This document shows, piece by piece, positions 43,200 through 51,913 of a DNA stretch of 64,000 bases; position 1 is the stretch's first letter, and each line of letters begins with the position of its first letter. Where the stretch lies: NCBI GenBank assembly GCA_038110535.1, contig JAYNJW010000006.1, positions 1 through 64,000 on the forward strand. Direction: 5' to 3'. Source of the DNA: Chordibacter sp038110535 (GTDB lineage: Bacteria > Verrucomicrobiota > Verrucomicrobiia > Opitutales > Seribacteraceae). The notes beneath the pieces were generated by a model. The model saw nothing but the letters and a program-made list of their open reading frames with translations. It was not told the DNA's origin and did no database searches. The translations under genes were made by a program, and so were the position numbers.

Positions 43200-45002
43200 T
43201 TAATTTGAACTTTTGAGGATTTGTACAAATGCCTCTTGGGGTATGTTTACACTACCTATTTGTTTCATTCTTTTTTTCCCTTCTTTTTGTTTATCGAGCA
43301 ATTTTCGCTTTCTGGAGATATCTCCACCATAACATTTGGCGGTTACATCCTTACGCATTGCACTGATGGTTTCTCTGGCAATTACTTTTCCTCCGATCGC
43401 AGCTTGCAGGGCTATTTTAAAAAGTTGCCGGGGGAGAATATCCTTTAGCTTGGAGCATAGTACCCTACCCCTTGCTTCTGCTTTGTCTCGGTGGACAATC
43501 GTGGAAAATGCATCTACAGGCTCGGTGTTAACCAAGATTTCCATTCGTACGAGGGATGCCTCGGAATATTCATCCATGTCATAATCCATGGACCCGTAGC
43601 CATGGGTGACGCTTTTTAAACGATCATTAAAATCCACCAGAATTTCGTTGAGTGGAAGGTGGCAGGTAAGCATGACCCTAGTTTCATCTATTGTCTCGGT
43701 ATGGTTACATGTTCCCCGCTTTTCAGTCACCAATGCGAGGAGGTCACCAATTGATTGGTTGGGTGCGTGGATGCGAGCGATAATGGTGGGTTCTTCAATC
43801 TTCTCAATTTCAGAGGGATCGGGCAGGTCCAAGGGGTTGTCCACTTCTATTCTTTCACCCGTGGTCATAGTGACTCGGTAAATCACGCTTGGATAAGTTG
43901 AGATCAAATCAAGTTCATATTCCCGCCGTAATCTTTCTTGAATGATTTCCATGTGCAGTAGCCCCAAAAATCCGCAACGAAACCCAAAACCCAACGCTAC
44001 TGAAGTCTCTGCCTGAAAACTGAAAGAGGCATCGTTTAATCGTAATTTGCCCACGCTTCTTTTCAGTTTTTCATAATCAGAGGTGTCTAAGGGATATAAG
44101 CCACTAAAAACCATGGGGCGTACTTCTTTATAACCGGGCAACATCTGATCTGCGGGAGATTCCGCCAGGGTCAAGGTATCCCCAATTTTAATATCTGCCA
44201 CATCCCGAATGCCGGTCACCACATACCCTACTTCCCCTTCGTTTAATGTTGGTTTGGGTAAGGGAGCGGGGACGAAAGTGCCCAATTCTTTGACTTGAGT
44301 CTTCCTTTGATCACTCATCAAAACCAGCCCGCTATTCAGCGAGAAAGTTCCTGAGAAAACTCTCAGATAACAAATAACCCCCCGGTACGCATCATACTGA
44401 CTATCAAAAATAAGGGCTCTGGCATGAGGATAGTTCGCCCATCTTGGCGGGGGTAACCGGTGTACCACTGCTTCAAGGATTTCATCTACCCCAATGCCAG
44501 ACTTTCCGCTGGCATGGATTGCATCATCTGCAGGAATGGCAAGAATCTCTTCAATTTGATGGGACACCCGTTCGATATCGGCACTGGGTAAGTCCACCTT
44601 ATTGATAACAGGGATTATAGTCAGTCCCTGAGCATCAGCAAGTTGGGCATTCGCAAGAGTTTGTGCCTCCACTCCCTGAGATGCGTCGATTAAGAGGAGA
44701 GCACCTTCGCAAGCCGCAAGACTACGGGAGACTTCGTAGGCAAAATCGACGTGACCGGGCGTATCAATTAAATTGAATAAATAATCCTGACCGTCCTTGG
44801 CCCGATATTTCATGGAAACGGGATGACATTTTATGGTAATGCCCCGCTCTCTTTCTAAATCCATAGAATCGAGCAACTGGTCTTTCATTTCCCTTTGCAT
44901 TACCGTTTGGGTGCGTTCAAGCAGACGATCAGACAAGGTTGTCTTGCCGTGATCGACATGTGCGATGATACAAAAATTGCGAATCCTTTGAGTTTCCACC
45001 AT
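43200..45002 (-). CDS. lepA: Elongation factor 4 (back-translocase)
   Basis: This protein is 600 residues from ATG at 45002, the normal LepA length. An upstream start at 45053 would add a non-conserved extension. G-domain motifs are AHVDHGKTT, DTPGHVDF and NKVDLPSA, and the hallmark LepA C-terminal domain has GYGSMDYDMDEY and ETISAMRKDVTAKCYGGDISRKRKLL. It is a ribosomal GTPase used under ionic stress. It is divergent from dapA across 86 bp. Confidence 0.97.
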   Translation of the reverse strand: MVETQRIRNFCIIAHVDHGKTTLSDRLLERTQTVMQREMKDQLLDSMDLERERGITIKCHPVSMKYRAKDGQDYLFNLIDTPGHVDFAYEVSRSLAACEGALLLIDASQGVEAQTLANAQLADAQGLTIIPVINKVDLPSADIERVSHQIEEILAIPADDAIHASGKSGIGVDEILEAVVHRLPPPRWANYPHARALIFDSQYDAYRGVICYLRVFSGTFSLNSGLVLMSDQRKTQVKELGTFVPAPLPKPTLNEGEVGYVVTGIRDVADIKIGDTLTLAESPADQMLPGYKEVRPMVFSGLYPLDTSDYEKLKRSVGKLRLNDASFSFQAETSVALGFGFRCGFLGLLHMEIIQERLRREYELDLISTYPSVIYRVTMTTGERIEVDNPLDLPDPSEIEKIEEPTIIARIHAPNQSIGDLLALVTEKRGTCNHTETIDETRVMLTCHLPLNEILVDFNDRLKSVTHGYGSMDYDMDEYSEASLVRMEILVNTEPVDAFSTIVHRDKAEARGRVLCSKLKDILPRQLFKIALQAAIGGKVIARETISAMRKDVTAKCYGGDISRKRKLLDKQKEGKKRMKQIGSVNIPQEAFVQILKSSN

Positions 45003-45049
45003 TAAAAAGTTGACCACCCCGTGTTTCTCTCGACAAAACTCGAAAGAAT

Positions 45050-45061
45050 ACACTTAAGTGT
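45050..45061. promoter_or_regulatory. 12-bp perfect palindrome between lepA and dapA
   Basis: ACACTTAAGTGT is a perfect 12-bp palindrome in the 86-bp divergent promoter region, centred 33 bp before the dapA start. Its location would suit a repressor operator. A 12-bp palindrome can also occur by chance. No regulator can be named. Confidence 0.3.
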
Positions 45062-45088
45062 TATAGTCTTATTTCACAAAACTAAACA

Positions 45089-45994
45089 ATGGACAAGAAT
45101 CGACTTTATGGAGTGCACACCGCATTGGTCACACCGATGGCGGATGGTGCAGTAGCGTATGCAGACCTCGAACGCATAATTGGAAGGCAATTAGAGAGCG
45201 GAATTTCCGGGATTGTTCCTTGCGGAACCACGGGCGAGTCCCCCACCCTGTCGGAGTCCGAACATATACAGGTTATTCGTACATGTATTGAGATTGCCAG
45301 TGGCAAGACCTTGGTAATTGCAGGAACGGGGGCAAATTCAACTGCAGAGGCACTTTCTTTAACGCGTGCTGCTGATGCTGCGGGAGCAGATGGCTTTTTA
45401 CTGGTTGCTCCTTATTATAATAAGCCCAGTCAGGAGGGTTTATTCGCCCATTTTTCCGCTCTTGCTGAATCCACCGAAAAACCCATCGTGCTCTATTCCA
45501 TTCCCGGAAGATGTGGAATTGAAATTTCAACAGAGGTTGTTTGTCGACTTCGCGAAAAATTCCCTCATGTTTGTGCCCTCAAAGAAGCAGGCGGACGGTC
45601 CTCAAAAGTCTCGGAAACCATCGTCTCCATAGATGATGACTTTGTGGTTTTATCCGGTGATGATGGTTTAACCCTTCCTTTTATGGCCTGTGGTGCCAAG
45701 GGGGTGGTAAGTGTGGCCTCCAATTTAATCCCTGAGGCTGTCTCAGATATGGTTGCGTTTGCCTTGGATGGGGAATTTGAAAAAGCCAGAGAAATGCATC
45801 TTGCCCATTATCGATTGTTCACCGATTTATTCTGCGAACCAAATCCAGTTCCAGTAAAGGTTCTTATGCAAATGGCGGGCATGATTGAATCTGCCGAAGT
45901 GCGCTTACCCCTATGCCCTCCATCCTCCTCCAACCTAAATCTGTTGAAGGGAATTGCTTCGAGCCTAAAGATCGCAGAAAAACTTTGTTCATGA
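45089..45994 (+). CDS. dapA: 4-hydroxy-tetrahydrodipicolinate synthase
   Basis: A 301-residue (beta/alpha)8 aldolase. GTTGESPTLSESEH gives the pyruvate/ASA site, PYYNKPSQEGLFAHF carries the catalytic Tyr, and the Schiff-base Lys is in CALKEAGG. It condenses pyruvate with aspartate semialdehyde in the diaminopimelate/lysine pathway. The next gene, dapB, overlaps its stop (ATGA), giving a translationally coupled two-step unit. Confidence 0.97.
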   Translation: MDKNRLYGVHTALVTPMADGAVAYADLERIIGRQLESGISGIVPCGTTGESPTLSESEHIQVIRTCIEIASGKTLVIAGTGANSTAEALSLTRAADAAGADGFLLVAPYYNKPSQEGLFAHFSALAESTEKPIVLYSIPGRCGIEISTEVVCRLREKFPHVCALKEAGGRSSKVSETIVSIDDDFVVLSGDDGLTLPFMACGAKGVVSVASNLIPEAVSDMVAFALDGEFEKAREMHLAHYRLFTDLFCEPNPVPVKVLMQMAGMIESAEVRLPLCPPSSSNLNLLKGIASSLKIAEKLCS

Positions 45995-46728
45995 GCCTGA
46001 AAATTTTACTGTGTGGGGCAGGTGGTCGTATGGGCCGTGCGATTACTGAGATCTCCTCCGATTATGGATGTAACATAGCATACCCAGTTGATCTGGGGGA
46101 TGATCCATCCGCAGGAATCGATCATTGTGATGTTGTGATTGATTTTTCCTTGCGGGAAGCCACAGTACCACTCGCTAGAATTTCGGCCGGTTCGGGTAAG
46201 CCCATGGTCATTGGGACGACCGGTCATAGTTCTGAGGAAAAAGCTGAAATTATATCTTTGACCTCAACCATACCTGTCGTATGGGCCGGAAATTTTTCGA
46301 CTGGGGTAAATTTACTTTTTTATCTCACTGAGATCACAGCACGGGTTTTAGATGCTCAGTCTGACTTCGATCCTGAGGTAATTGAAATGCATCACCGATT
46401 AAAAAAGGATGCCCCCAGTGGCACGGCTGATCGTTTACTTGAGATTTTAAAGAAGTCCCGTGATCTAAGTGAGGACCAGGTCGCTCATGGAAGAAGTGGA
46501 ATCATAGGTGAGCGACCGGCTGATGAAATTGGATCTCATGCCCTGCGTGGGGGAGATGTGGTCGGAGATCACACTGTTTATTTTGCAGGTATGGGTGAGC
46601 GCATTGAACTGACCCATCGTGCGACTGACCGAAAAATTTTTGCTGCAGGTGCCCTGCGGGCTGCCAAATGGGTGGTGAGCAAGTCTCCCGGTCTTTATTC
46701 GATGCAGGATGTTCTTGGGCTCGTTTGA
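45991..46728 (+). CDS. dapB: 4-hydroxy-tetrahydrodipicolinate reductase
   Basis: This protein is 245 residues from ATG at 45991, overlapping the dapA stop; a start at 45913 lies within dapA and is rejected. The NAD(P)-binding pattern GAGGRMGRAI is at residues 9-18, and the active-site segment EMHHRLKKDAPSGTA contains the catalytic His and Lys. VIDFSLREATV and GTTGHSSEE are the further conserved segments. It reduces the DapA product. ruvA follows nine bases later. Confidence 0.96.
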   Translation: MSLKILLCGAGGRMGRAITEISSDYGCNIAYPVDLGDDPSAGIDHCDVVIDFSLREATVPLARISAGSGKPMVIGTTGHSSEEKAEIISLTSTIPVVWAGNFSTGVNLLFYLTEITARVLDAQSDFDPEVIEMHHRLKKDAPSGTADRLLEILKKSRDLSEDQVAHGRSGIIGERPADEIGSHALRGGDVVGDHTVYFAGMGERIELTHRATDRKIFAAGALRAAKWVVSKSPGLYSMQDVLGLV

Positions 46729-46737
46729 TCCATTAAA

Positions 46738-47373
46738 ATGATTGCCTTTATTGAGGGAAATTTGATCGAGTGCCAGTTAAACCTTGCCGTTGTACAAACC
46801 GGCGGAATCGGTTACGAGGTTCATGTGCCACTAACCACCTCCGAAAGGTTGCCCACCTTAGGAGAAGTGGTCAGGCTTCATATTCAGGCAGTTTATCGGG
46901 AGGACTCCCAGACTTTGTATGGTTTCATTGATCGGGAGTCCCGGGATTTTTTCCGTATGATTGTGGATAAGGTATCGGGTATCGGTCCCAAGATCGCCCT
47001 CAACCTGTTGGGCTCATTATCCCTGCCCACTTTGAAGAATTCCATAGCACAGGGAGATGTAGGCATGCTTTCTAAAGCACAGGGTTTGGGTAAGAAAACA
47101 GCGGAAAGAATTGTGGTGGAGCTCAAGGATAAAGTACTACCAAAAGGCACGGTGGTTTCCGCCCCGGTTTCCGCCCTAGGCACGGAAACGGTCACTCCTT
47201 CAGTTGGTACGGATATGTTCAGCGATCTCACTTCTTACGGAGATGCAGTCTCTGCCCTGCTCACTTTGGGATACAAGGCAACCGATGCGGACCAGGCAGT
47301 GCGCCGGGCAGCTGATGCACTGGGCAAGGGTTGTACGACCGAGGAATTGATCCGCAAAGCCCTGGGCCGTTAA
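46738..47373 (+). CDS. ruvA: Holliday junction branch migration protein RuvA
   Basis: A 211-residue tetramer-forming DNA-binding protein. The N-terminal OB fold begins MIAFIEGNLIECQLN, the helix-hairpin-helix segments are SGIGPKIALNLL and QGLGKKTAERIVVELKDK, and the C-terminal RuvB-binding domain has DAVSALLTLGYKATDA. It is linked to dapAB only by position; ruvB is not in the window. Its stop overlaps the thiD stop by four bases. Confidence 0.96.
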   Translation: MIAFIEGNLIECQLNLAVVQTGGIGYEVHVPLTTSERLPTLGEVVRLHIQAVYREDSQTLYGFIDRESRDFFRMIVDKVSGIGPKIALNLLGSLSLPTLKNSIAQGDVGMLSKAQGLGKKTAERIVVELKDKVLPKGTVVSAPVSALGTETVTPSVGTDMFSDLTSYGDAVSALLTLGYKATDADQAVRRAADALGKGCTTEELIRKALGR

Positions 47374-48119
47374 GGCAAAATCTTCTTGATGTAAGTTTGG
47401 AGATACTCCCCTGCCCTTTTCACGGCTTTTTCTAACTCATTGGGCCTAGCCCATTCACAGGCGATGGCAGACGCCAGTCTACAGCCAGTACCCCGTACTC
47501 CCGTGCCTCCTTTCATTCTCGGGTAGCTAAAGCTTTTATACTCTTGGTCGTGGGAGAGAAAGAAATCGGTTACTGAGTCAGTCCCTGGTAAGTGGCCACC
47601 CTTTAGCAGCACTGCTTTTGCACCTAGCTCTATACATTTTTCAACCAATTCCGGAGGTTGTAGACCAGCAGAATGATTCTGTCCAAGCAAGGAGAGCACT
47701 TCTTCAAGGTTGGGTGTGAGTAAATCAACTCTGGGCAACAATTCCTTGACCAAACTAGTCCATCCATCGGCGGAAATCAGATCATGCCCGTTGCTGGTTT
47801 TTTTTACTGGGTCCATGATGACACGATCGCAGTTGATTTGATCAAGGAAAAGAGCAACTGCTTCCACGGCACGGGCATCCGGTAACATCCCAATTTTAAC
47901 CGCATCTAATCGTTGTTCCGCCAGAGTATCCAATTGGCTTTTGAAACCCACTAGGGGAACTGCGTGTATGCGAATGTGAGAGGATTGATTTTGATAAGTA
48001 ATCGCGCTGACTGCACAAAAAGCGGTGCATCCAAGATCAGAAATCGTTCGCTCATCCGCTCCCAGCCCAGATCCACCAGAGGAATCAGTCCCTCCTATTA
48101 CTCCGATATTGGGAGGCAT
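47370..48119 (-). CDS. thiD: Hydroxymethylpyrimidine kinase/phosphomethylpyrimidine kinase
   Basis: This protein is 249 residues from ATG at 48119, which overlaps the thiF stop (TAATG); an upstream start at 48161 would lie inside thiF. Ribokinase-fold motifs are GGTDSSGGSGLGADERTI at the N-terminus, VIMDPVKKTSNGHDL, DLLTPNLEEV and the anion hole/catalytic GTGVRGTGCRLASAIA. It performs two phosphorylations of HMP in thiamine synthesis. It is the last gene of the thi operon. Confidence 0.92.
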   Translation of the reverse strand: MPPNIGVIGGTDSSGGSGLGADERTISDLGCTAFCAVSAITYQNQSSHIRIHAVPLVGFKSQLDTLAEQRLDAVKIGMLPDARAVEAVALFLDQINCDRVIMDPVKKTSNGHDLISADGWTSLVKELLPRVDLLTPNLEEVLSLLGQNHSAGLQPPELVEKCIELGAKAVLLKGGHLPGTDSVTDFFLSHDQEYKSFSYPRMKGGTGVRGTGCRLASAIACEWARPNELEKAVKRAGEYLQTYIKKILP

Positions 48120-49255
48120 TACTCTCCTTGAAGGGTAAGATCGGGAAACGATCTTATCCATCCGTCCATCCCTTGGGATAGATTAAAAAGATGTAAGAAG
48201 CCTTGGGTATGCAAAGCCTGACATGCCATTTTACTTCGAACACCAGCTTTACAATAAACGACTAAATTTTTTTTAGGATCGAGCCCCATGGAGGAAATTT
48301 CTATATTTCCGGTAAGGATATTTCCTAAAGGTTCATGTACCGAAGAGTGTATATAAATTTGTTGCCTTTCCCAATCCTCGCGGACATCCAAAATTTGCAG
48401 GTTCTTGTCTGCGAGCATCATCTTATGTAGCTCCTGCACGGATAGCTCCTCGCTATCATTCACCGGCAAGATCATTGGCTCTTTGACCGGGCATGATTGA
48501 ACTGGATCGGGTAATGAAGTAATCATTCGATTTTCAGGCACCGCTGCTAGGTCAAGGGTCCTGATTGACTGGGTAAGGGCATGATAAAGAAGAACTTTTC
48601 CGGAGAGAGGTTCTCCTATTCCGGTGAGCACTTTTATGACCTCAAGTGCTTGCCAACAGCCGATGATTCCCGGGAGTACTCCGAGTACGCCTGCTTCCGC
48701 ACAGGATGGTATGCTGTGTGCATCAGGTTGTTCGGGAAAAAGACAACGATATGTGGGGCCTTGATTGAAATTGAATACACTGACCATCCCTTCAAACTGA
48801 TTGATTGACCCATGCACTAAGGGCTTCTTGAAAAGGACACAGGCATCGTTAATCAAGTATCGGCTGGAAAAATTATCGGTCCCATCAACCACCAATTCGT
48901 AATCCTTTAGCACAGACTCACAATTATTTCTGGTGAATCTTTCATGGTGACTGAGAAGATGGATATGCGGATTCATCCTGTGCAACTTTTCGGCCGCGAT
49001 TTTCGCTTTTGCTTTTCCTTGATCATCATGGGTGAAGAGTACCTGCCTTTGAAGGTTGGAAATTTCCACATCATCGTCGTCCATTATACCAATCTTTCCA
49101 ACCCCTGCAGCAGCCAGATATTGCAAGGCTGAGCATCCAAGACCACCTGCCCCCACTACTAATACCGATGAGTTTTTTAACTGTTTTTGTTTCTCCAGGC
49201 CAAATCCTTCCAGGGATAGATGCCTACGGTATTGTTCTCTTTCCCCTTTTTCCAT
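48119..49255 (-). CDS. thiF: ThiF-type adenylyltransferase fused to rhodanese domain
   Basis: A 378-residue two-domain protein. The N-terminal E1-like adenylation domain (about residues 1-245) has VVGAGGLGCSALQYL, DDDDVEISNLQRQVLFT and CAEAGVLGVLPG. The C-terminal rhodanese domain (about 275-378) has LDVREDWERQ and active-site Cys in VYCKAGVRS. It adenylates the C-terminal Gly of ThiS and can supply persulfide sulfur itself. The usual two CXXC zinc pairs of MoeB/ThiF are not seen; only isolated Cys such as YRCLFP and SCPV occur at these positions. It lies between thiH and thiD. Confidence 0.9.
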   Translation of the reverse strand: MEKGEREQYRRHLSLEGFGLEKQKQLKNSSVLVVGAGGLGCSALQYLAAAGVGKIGIMDDDDVEISNLQRQVLFTHDDQGKAKAKIAAEKLHRMNPHIHLLSHHERFTRNNCESVLKDYELVVDGTDNFSSRYLINDACVLFKKPLVHGSINQFEGMVSVFNFNQGPTYRCLFPEQPDAHSIPSCAEAGVLGVLPGIIGCWQALEVIKVLTGIGEPLSGKVLLYHALTQSIRTLDLAAVPENRMITSLPDPVQSCPVKEPMILPVNDSEELSVQELHKMMLADKNLQILDVREDWERQQIYIHSSVHEPLGNILTGNIEISSMGLDPKKNLVVYCKAGVRSKMACQALHTQGFLHLFNLSQGMDGWIRSFPDLTLQGE

Positions 49256-49267
49256 TAGATAGGATTC

Positions 49268-50470
49268 TCAGATGGTCAGGGACAATGCTTCGGTGAATTG
49301 TTGCATGCCGGGAGCCGAGTTGCTTGCTGTGCTCCTCCCTCTATCATAGGACAAGTCCCAATCCTTCCAGACCGGGTCGTAGCCTTTTGCTTTGAGCAAA
49401 GTGGAAATTTCATCCGGGCAACGATTATCAGAGATTGCAAATTGCTCCAAGGAGCCAGTTTCATCTGTATAACCACCCGGGTTAGTTTTCGATCCTGCAC
49501 TCATTGTGGTCACACCCAAAGGTAAGAGGTTTTCCCGAAGATCTGGGCTTTCTCTGGTAGACAAAATAATCTCTAATTCATGGTTAAAAATTCGAAAGGC
49601 ACAAATTAATTGAACAAGGTCACGATCTTTTAAATCTACAGCCACAATATTGTCCCCTTCGTACGGTCTGATTCTCGGAAAAGACATGGAAAAACTGGTT
49701 CTCCAATACTTTTGCTCGAGATAATTCAGGTGCATTCCTGCGTAGAGAGCATCTGTCCTCCACTCTTGGGTGAGTCCAAACAAACAACCAAGTCCAATCT
49801 TGTTAATTCCAGCGTGTCCAAGCCGGTCAGCCGTATCTAAACGCCATGCAAAATTGGTCTTTTTCCCTTTAAGATGGTGTCTCGCGTAGCTTTGCGGGTC
49901 GTAGGTTTCCTGATAAACCATGACCGCATGCATGCCATGTTTTATTAGGGTACGGTACGCATCGATACCAAGAGGTTGCACCTCGATTGATAGGTTTGCA
50001 AAGTGGGGACGGAGTAATTCCAGAGCATGAGTGAGGTAATCCAGTCCAACTTGCTTGGTGGATTCCCCAGTTACCAATAAAACATGATTAAATCCGTACT
50101 TTTTTAAGACACCTGCTTCCCGCAAGATTTCAAGATCTGTGAGTGTTTTGCGGGCTATTTGATTGTGCATGCTAAACCCGCAATAATCACAGATATTGTT
50201 GCATTCATTGGATAAATACAGCGGGGCAAAGAGACGGATTGCTTGCCCAAACCGTTTGCGGGTGATCGCATGACTCAATTGGGCAAGGTCTTCCAAATAC
50301 TGCTCGCCTGCCAGTGGGGAAAGTAGGGCACGCAAGTCATCCAACCCCCCACCACCTTCTCGACTTAAGGCGGTCTCCACTTCCCGGACCCCAACTTCTT
50401 CCAGTGCACCAGTATGAGCAGGCCAACTTTGTGTTTTGAGGAAATCAGAAAAGCTGGAGGAATTTATCAT
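49268..50470 (-). CDS. thiH: 2-iminoacetate synthase
   Basis: A 400-residue radical SAM enzyme. The cluster motif is C-x3-C-x2-C in SNECNNICDYCGFS. Other conserved segments include HVLLVTGESTKQVG, YQETYDPQSYA and ISFPRIRPYEG-type sequence (SFPRIRPYEG). It cleaves tyrosine to dehydroglycine for thiazole formation with ThiG. Presence of thiH rather than thiO indicates the anaerobe-type route, though it is found in aerobes too. It is 12 bp before thiF. Confidence 0.95.
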   Translation of the reverse strand: MINSSSFSDFLKTQSWPAHTGALEEVGVREVETALSREGGGGLDDLRALLSPLAGEQYLEDLAQLSHAITRKRFGQAIRLFAPLYLSNECNNICDYCGFSMHNQIARKTLTDLEILREAGVLKKYGFNHVLLVTGESTKQVGLDYLTHALELLRPHFANLSIEVQPLGIDAYRTLIKHGMHAVMVYQETYDPQSYARHHLKGKKTNFAWRLDTADRLGHAGINKIGLGCLFGLTQEWRTDALYAGMHLNYLEQKYWRTSFSMSFPRIRPYEGDNIVAVDLKDRDLVQLICAFRIFNHELEIILSTRESPDLRENLLPLGVTTMSAGSKTNPGGYTDETGSLEQFAISDNRCPDEISTLLKAKGYDPVWKDWDLSYDRGRSTASNSAPGMQQFTEALSLTI

Positions 50471-50479
50471 CCGTCTGTT

Positions 50480-51253
50480 TTAACTTAAAAAACCGGTAAG
50501 AGGAGAAGTGGCACGGGCATATTCCTGCCTTCCGCCCAATCCAGAGAGATAGGCAAGTCGACCCGCTTGCACAGATTTTCGAAAAGCAATTCCCATGCTT
50601 GGAGGATCCTTGGCCACAGCTAATGCGGTATTGACCAAGACTGCAGATGCGCCCATTTCCAAAGCCTCGGCGGCATGGGATGGTCTACCAATCCCGGCGT
50701 CTACCACTACGGGAAGATTGGATTGCTCGATGATAATTTTGAGGAATTCCCGGGTTTCTAATCCGCGGTTCGTCCCGATGGGAGAACCCAGTGGCATAAC
50801 TGCAGATGCACCGGCATCTTCCAAGCGTTTACAGAGGACTGGATCAGCATGACAGTAGGGCAAGATGATGAATCCTTGCTTGGCCAATTCTTCGGTGGCA
50901 AGTAAAGTTTCCACCGGATCGGGCATGAGATACTTGGGGTCGGGATGAATTTCTAGTTTCAACCAGTTTGTTTCCAGTGCTTCACGGGCCATTTGAGCCA
51001 CAAAGACCGCTTCTTTGGCATCCCTGACCCCTGAGGTGTTGGGAAGTAGACGAATGTTTTTTTCCGTCAAATAATTGAGGATGGAATCATCCAGTCCTGT
51101 AGGATTTGCCCTTTTCATGGCAACGGTAACAAGTTCGGATTGGCAGTTCCGAACCGTGTCGCGCAATACTTCACCCGAAGAAAATTTTCCCGTTCCTACA
51201 AAGAGGCGGGACTTCAATGATTCACCAGCAATTTCTAGGAAATCTTCAGCCAT
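50480..51253 (-). CDS. thiG: Thiazole synthase
   Basis: A 257-residue (beta/alpha)8 enzyme. SRLFVGTGKFSS is at the N-terminus, the Schiff-base Lys is in VTVAMKRAN, LLPNTSGVRDAKEA and MPLGSPIGTNRGL are the core motifs, and VVVDAGIGRPSHAAEALEMGA carries the phosphate-binding region. It makes the thiazole from DXP, dehydroglycine and ThiS thiocarboxylate. It lies three bases after thiE and nine bases before thiH. Confidence 0.96.
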   Translation of the reverse strand: MAEDFLEIAGESLKSRLFVGTGKFSSGEVLRDTVRNCQSELVTVAMKRANPTGLDDSILNYLTEKNIRLLPNTSGVRDAKEAVFVAQMAREALETNWLKLEIHPDPKYLMPDPVETLLATEELAKQGFIILPYCHADPVLCKRLEDAGASAVMPLGSPIGTNRGLETREFLKIIIEQSNLPVVVDAGIGRPSHAAEALEMGASAVLVNTALAVAKDPPSMGIAFRKSVQAGRLAYLSGLGGRQEYARATSPLTGFLS

Positions 51254-51256
51254 CGA

Positions 51257-51913
51257 TTACGAAATTGTTAAAGGTGTTTCCACCGTTCTGCTTTTTTCAA
51301 CCAATTTACCAATACTGTCCTGGATTGAGACCCCGGCAAAAAGTTCCGAACATAGTGCAATTCCCTGGATTGAAAATTTTTGAATTAGAGAAAAATCATC
51401 ACCGTTGAGACCCCCAATCAAAAATACCGGAGTGGGCTTGAGGATTTCCAGAATAGAGAAAAAATCATCATCGGAAAGAACAGGACACAATTCTTGCTTC
51501 GTGGTTGAGTGGCGATACGGGCCCAAGCCAATGTAGTCGGGTTCTTCGGTAAGGGATTGTCGGGCTTCCATCATTGAATGTATGGTTTTTCCGATAATTT
51601 TTTCAGGAGAAAGCACGCCCCTTACATGTTCTATAGGAGCATCGGTCATCCCAAGATGAACTCCATCTGCATCGATATCTTGAACCAGTTCGTAATGATC
51701 ATTTATAATTAACTGACAGTCGTGATGCTTGGTAAAATCAACTGTTGCCTTGGCTTGTTTGTATAGCTCACCCGGAGAGAGAGTTTTGGCTCGTAATTGT
51801 ATGAGTCTCGCACCTGCCCGGACAAAGATTTTGGCCTGCTCAAAATGATTCAAAAAAGGATCGTCCCGCGTAATGCATAGTAGGGAAGTGTCATTTATTC
51901 GATTACGATTCAT
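51257..51913 (-). CDS. thiE: Thiamine phosphate synthase
   Basis: This protein is 218 residues from ATG at 51913, overlapping the upstream tenI-like stop by 11 bases; the longer frame to 51997 is less likely because its lysine-rich extension is not conserved. Motifs are IQLRAKTL, LIINDHYEL, DGVHLGMTD and YIGLGPYRHSTTKQ. It couples HMP-PP with thiazole phosphate. GKTIHSM replaces the usual G-x-S-x-H element. This is the better ThiE of the two paralogues in the operon. Confidence 0.9.
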   Translation of the reverse strand: MNRNRINDTSLLCITRDDPFLNHFEQAKIFVRAGARLIQLRAKTLSPGELYKQAKATVDFTKHHDCQLIINDHYELVQDIDADGVHLGMTDAPIEHVRGVLSPEKIIGKTIHSMMEARQSLTEEPDYIGLGPYRHSTTKQELCPVLSDDDFFSILEILKPTPVFLIGGLNGDDFSLIQKFSIQGIALCSELFAGVSIQDSIGKLVEKSRTVETPLTIS

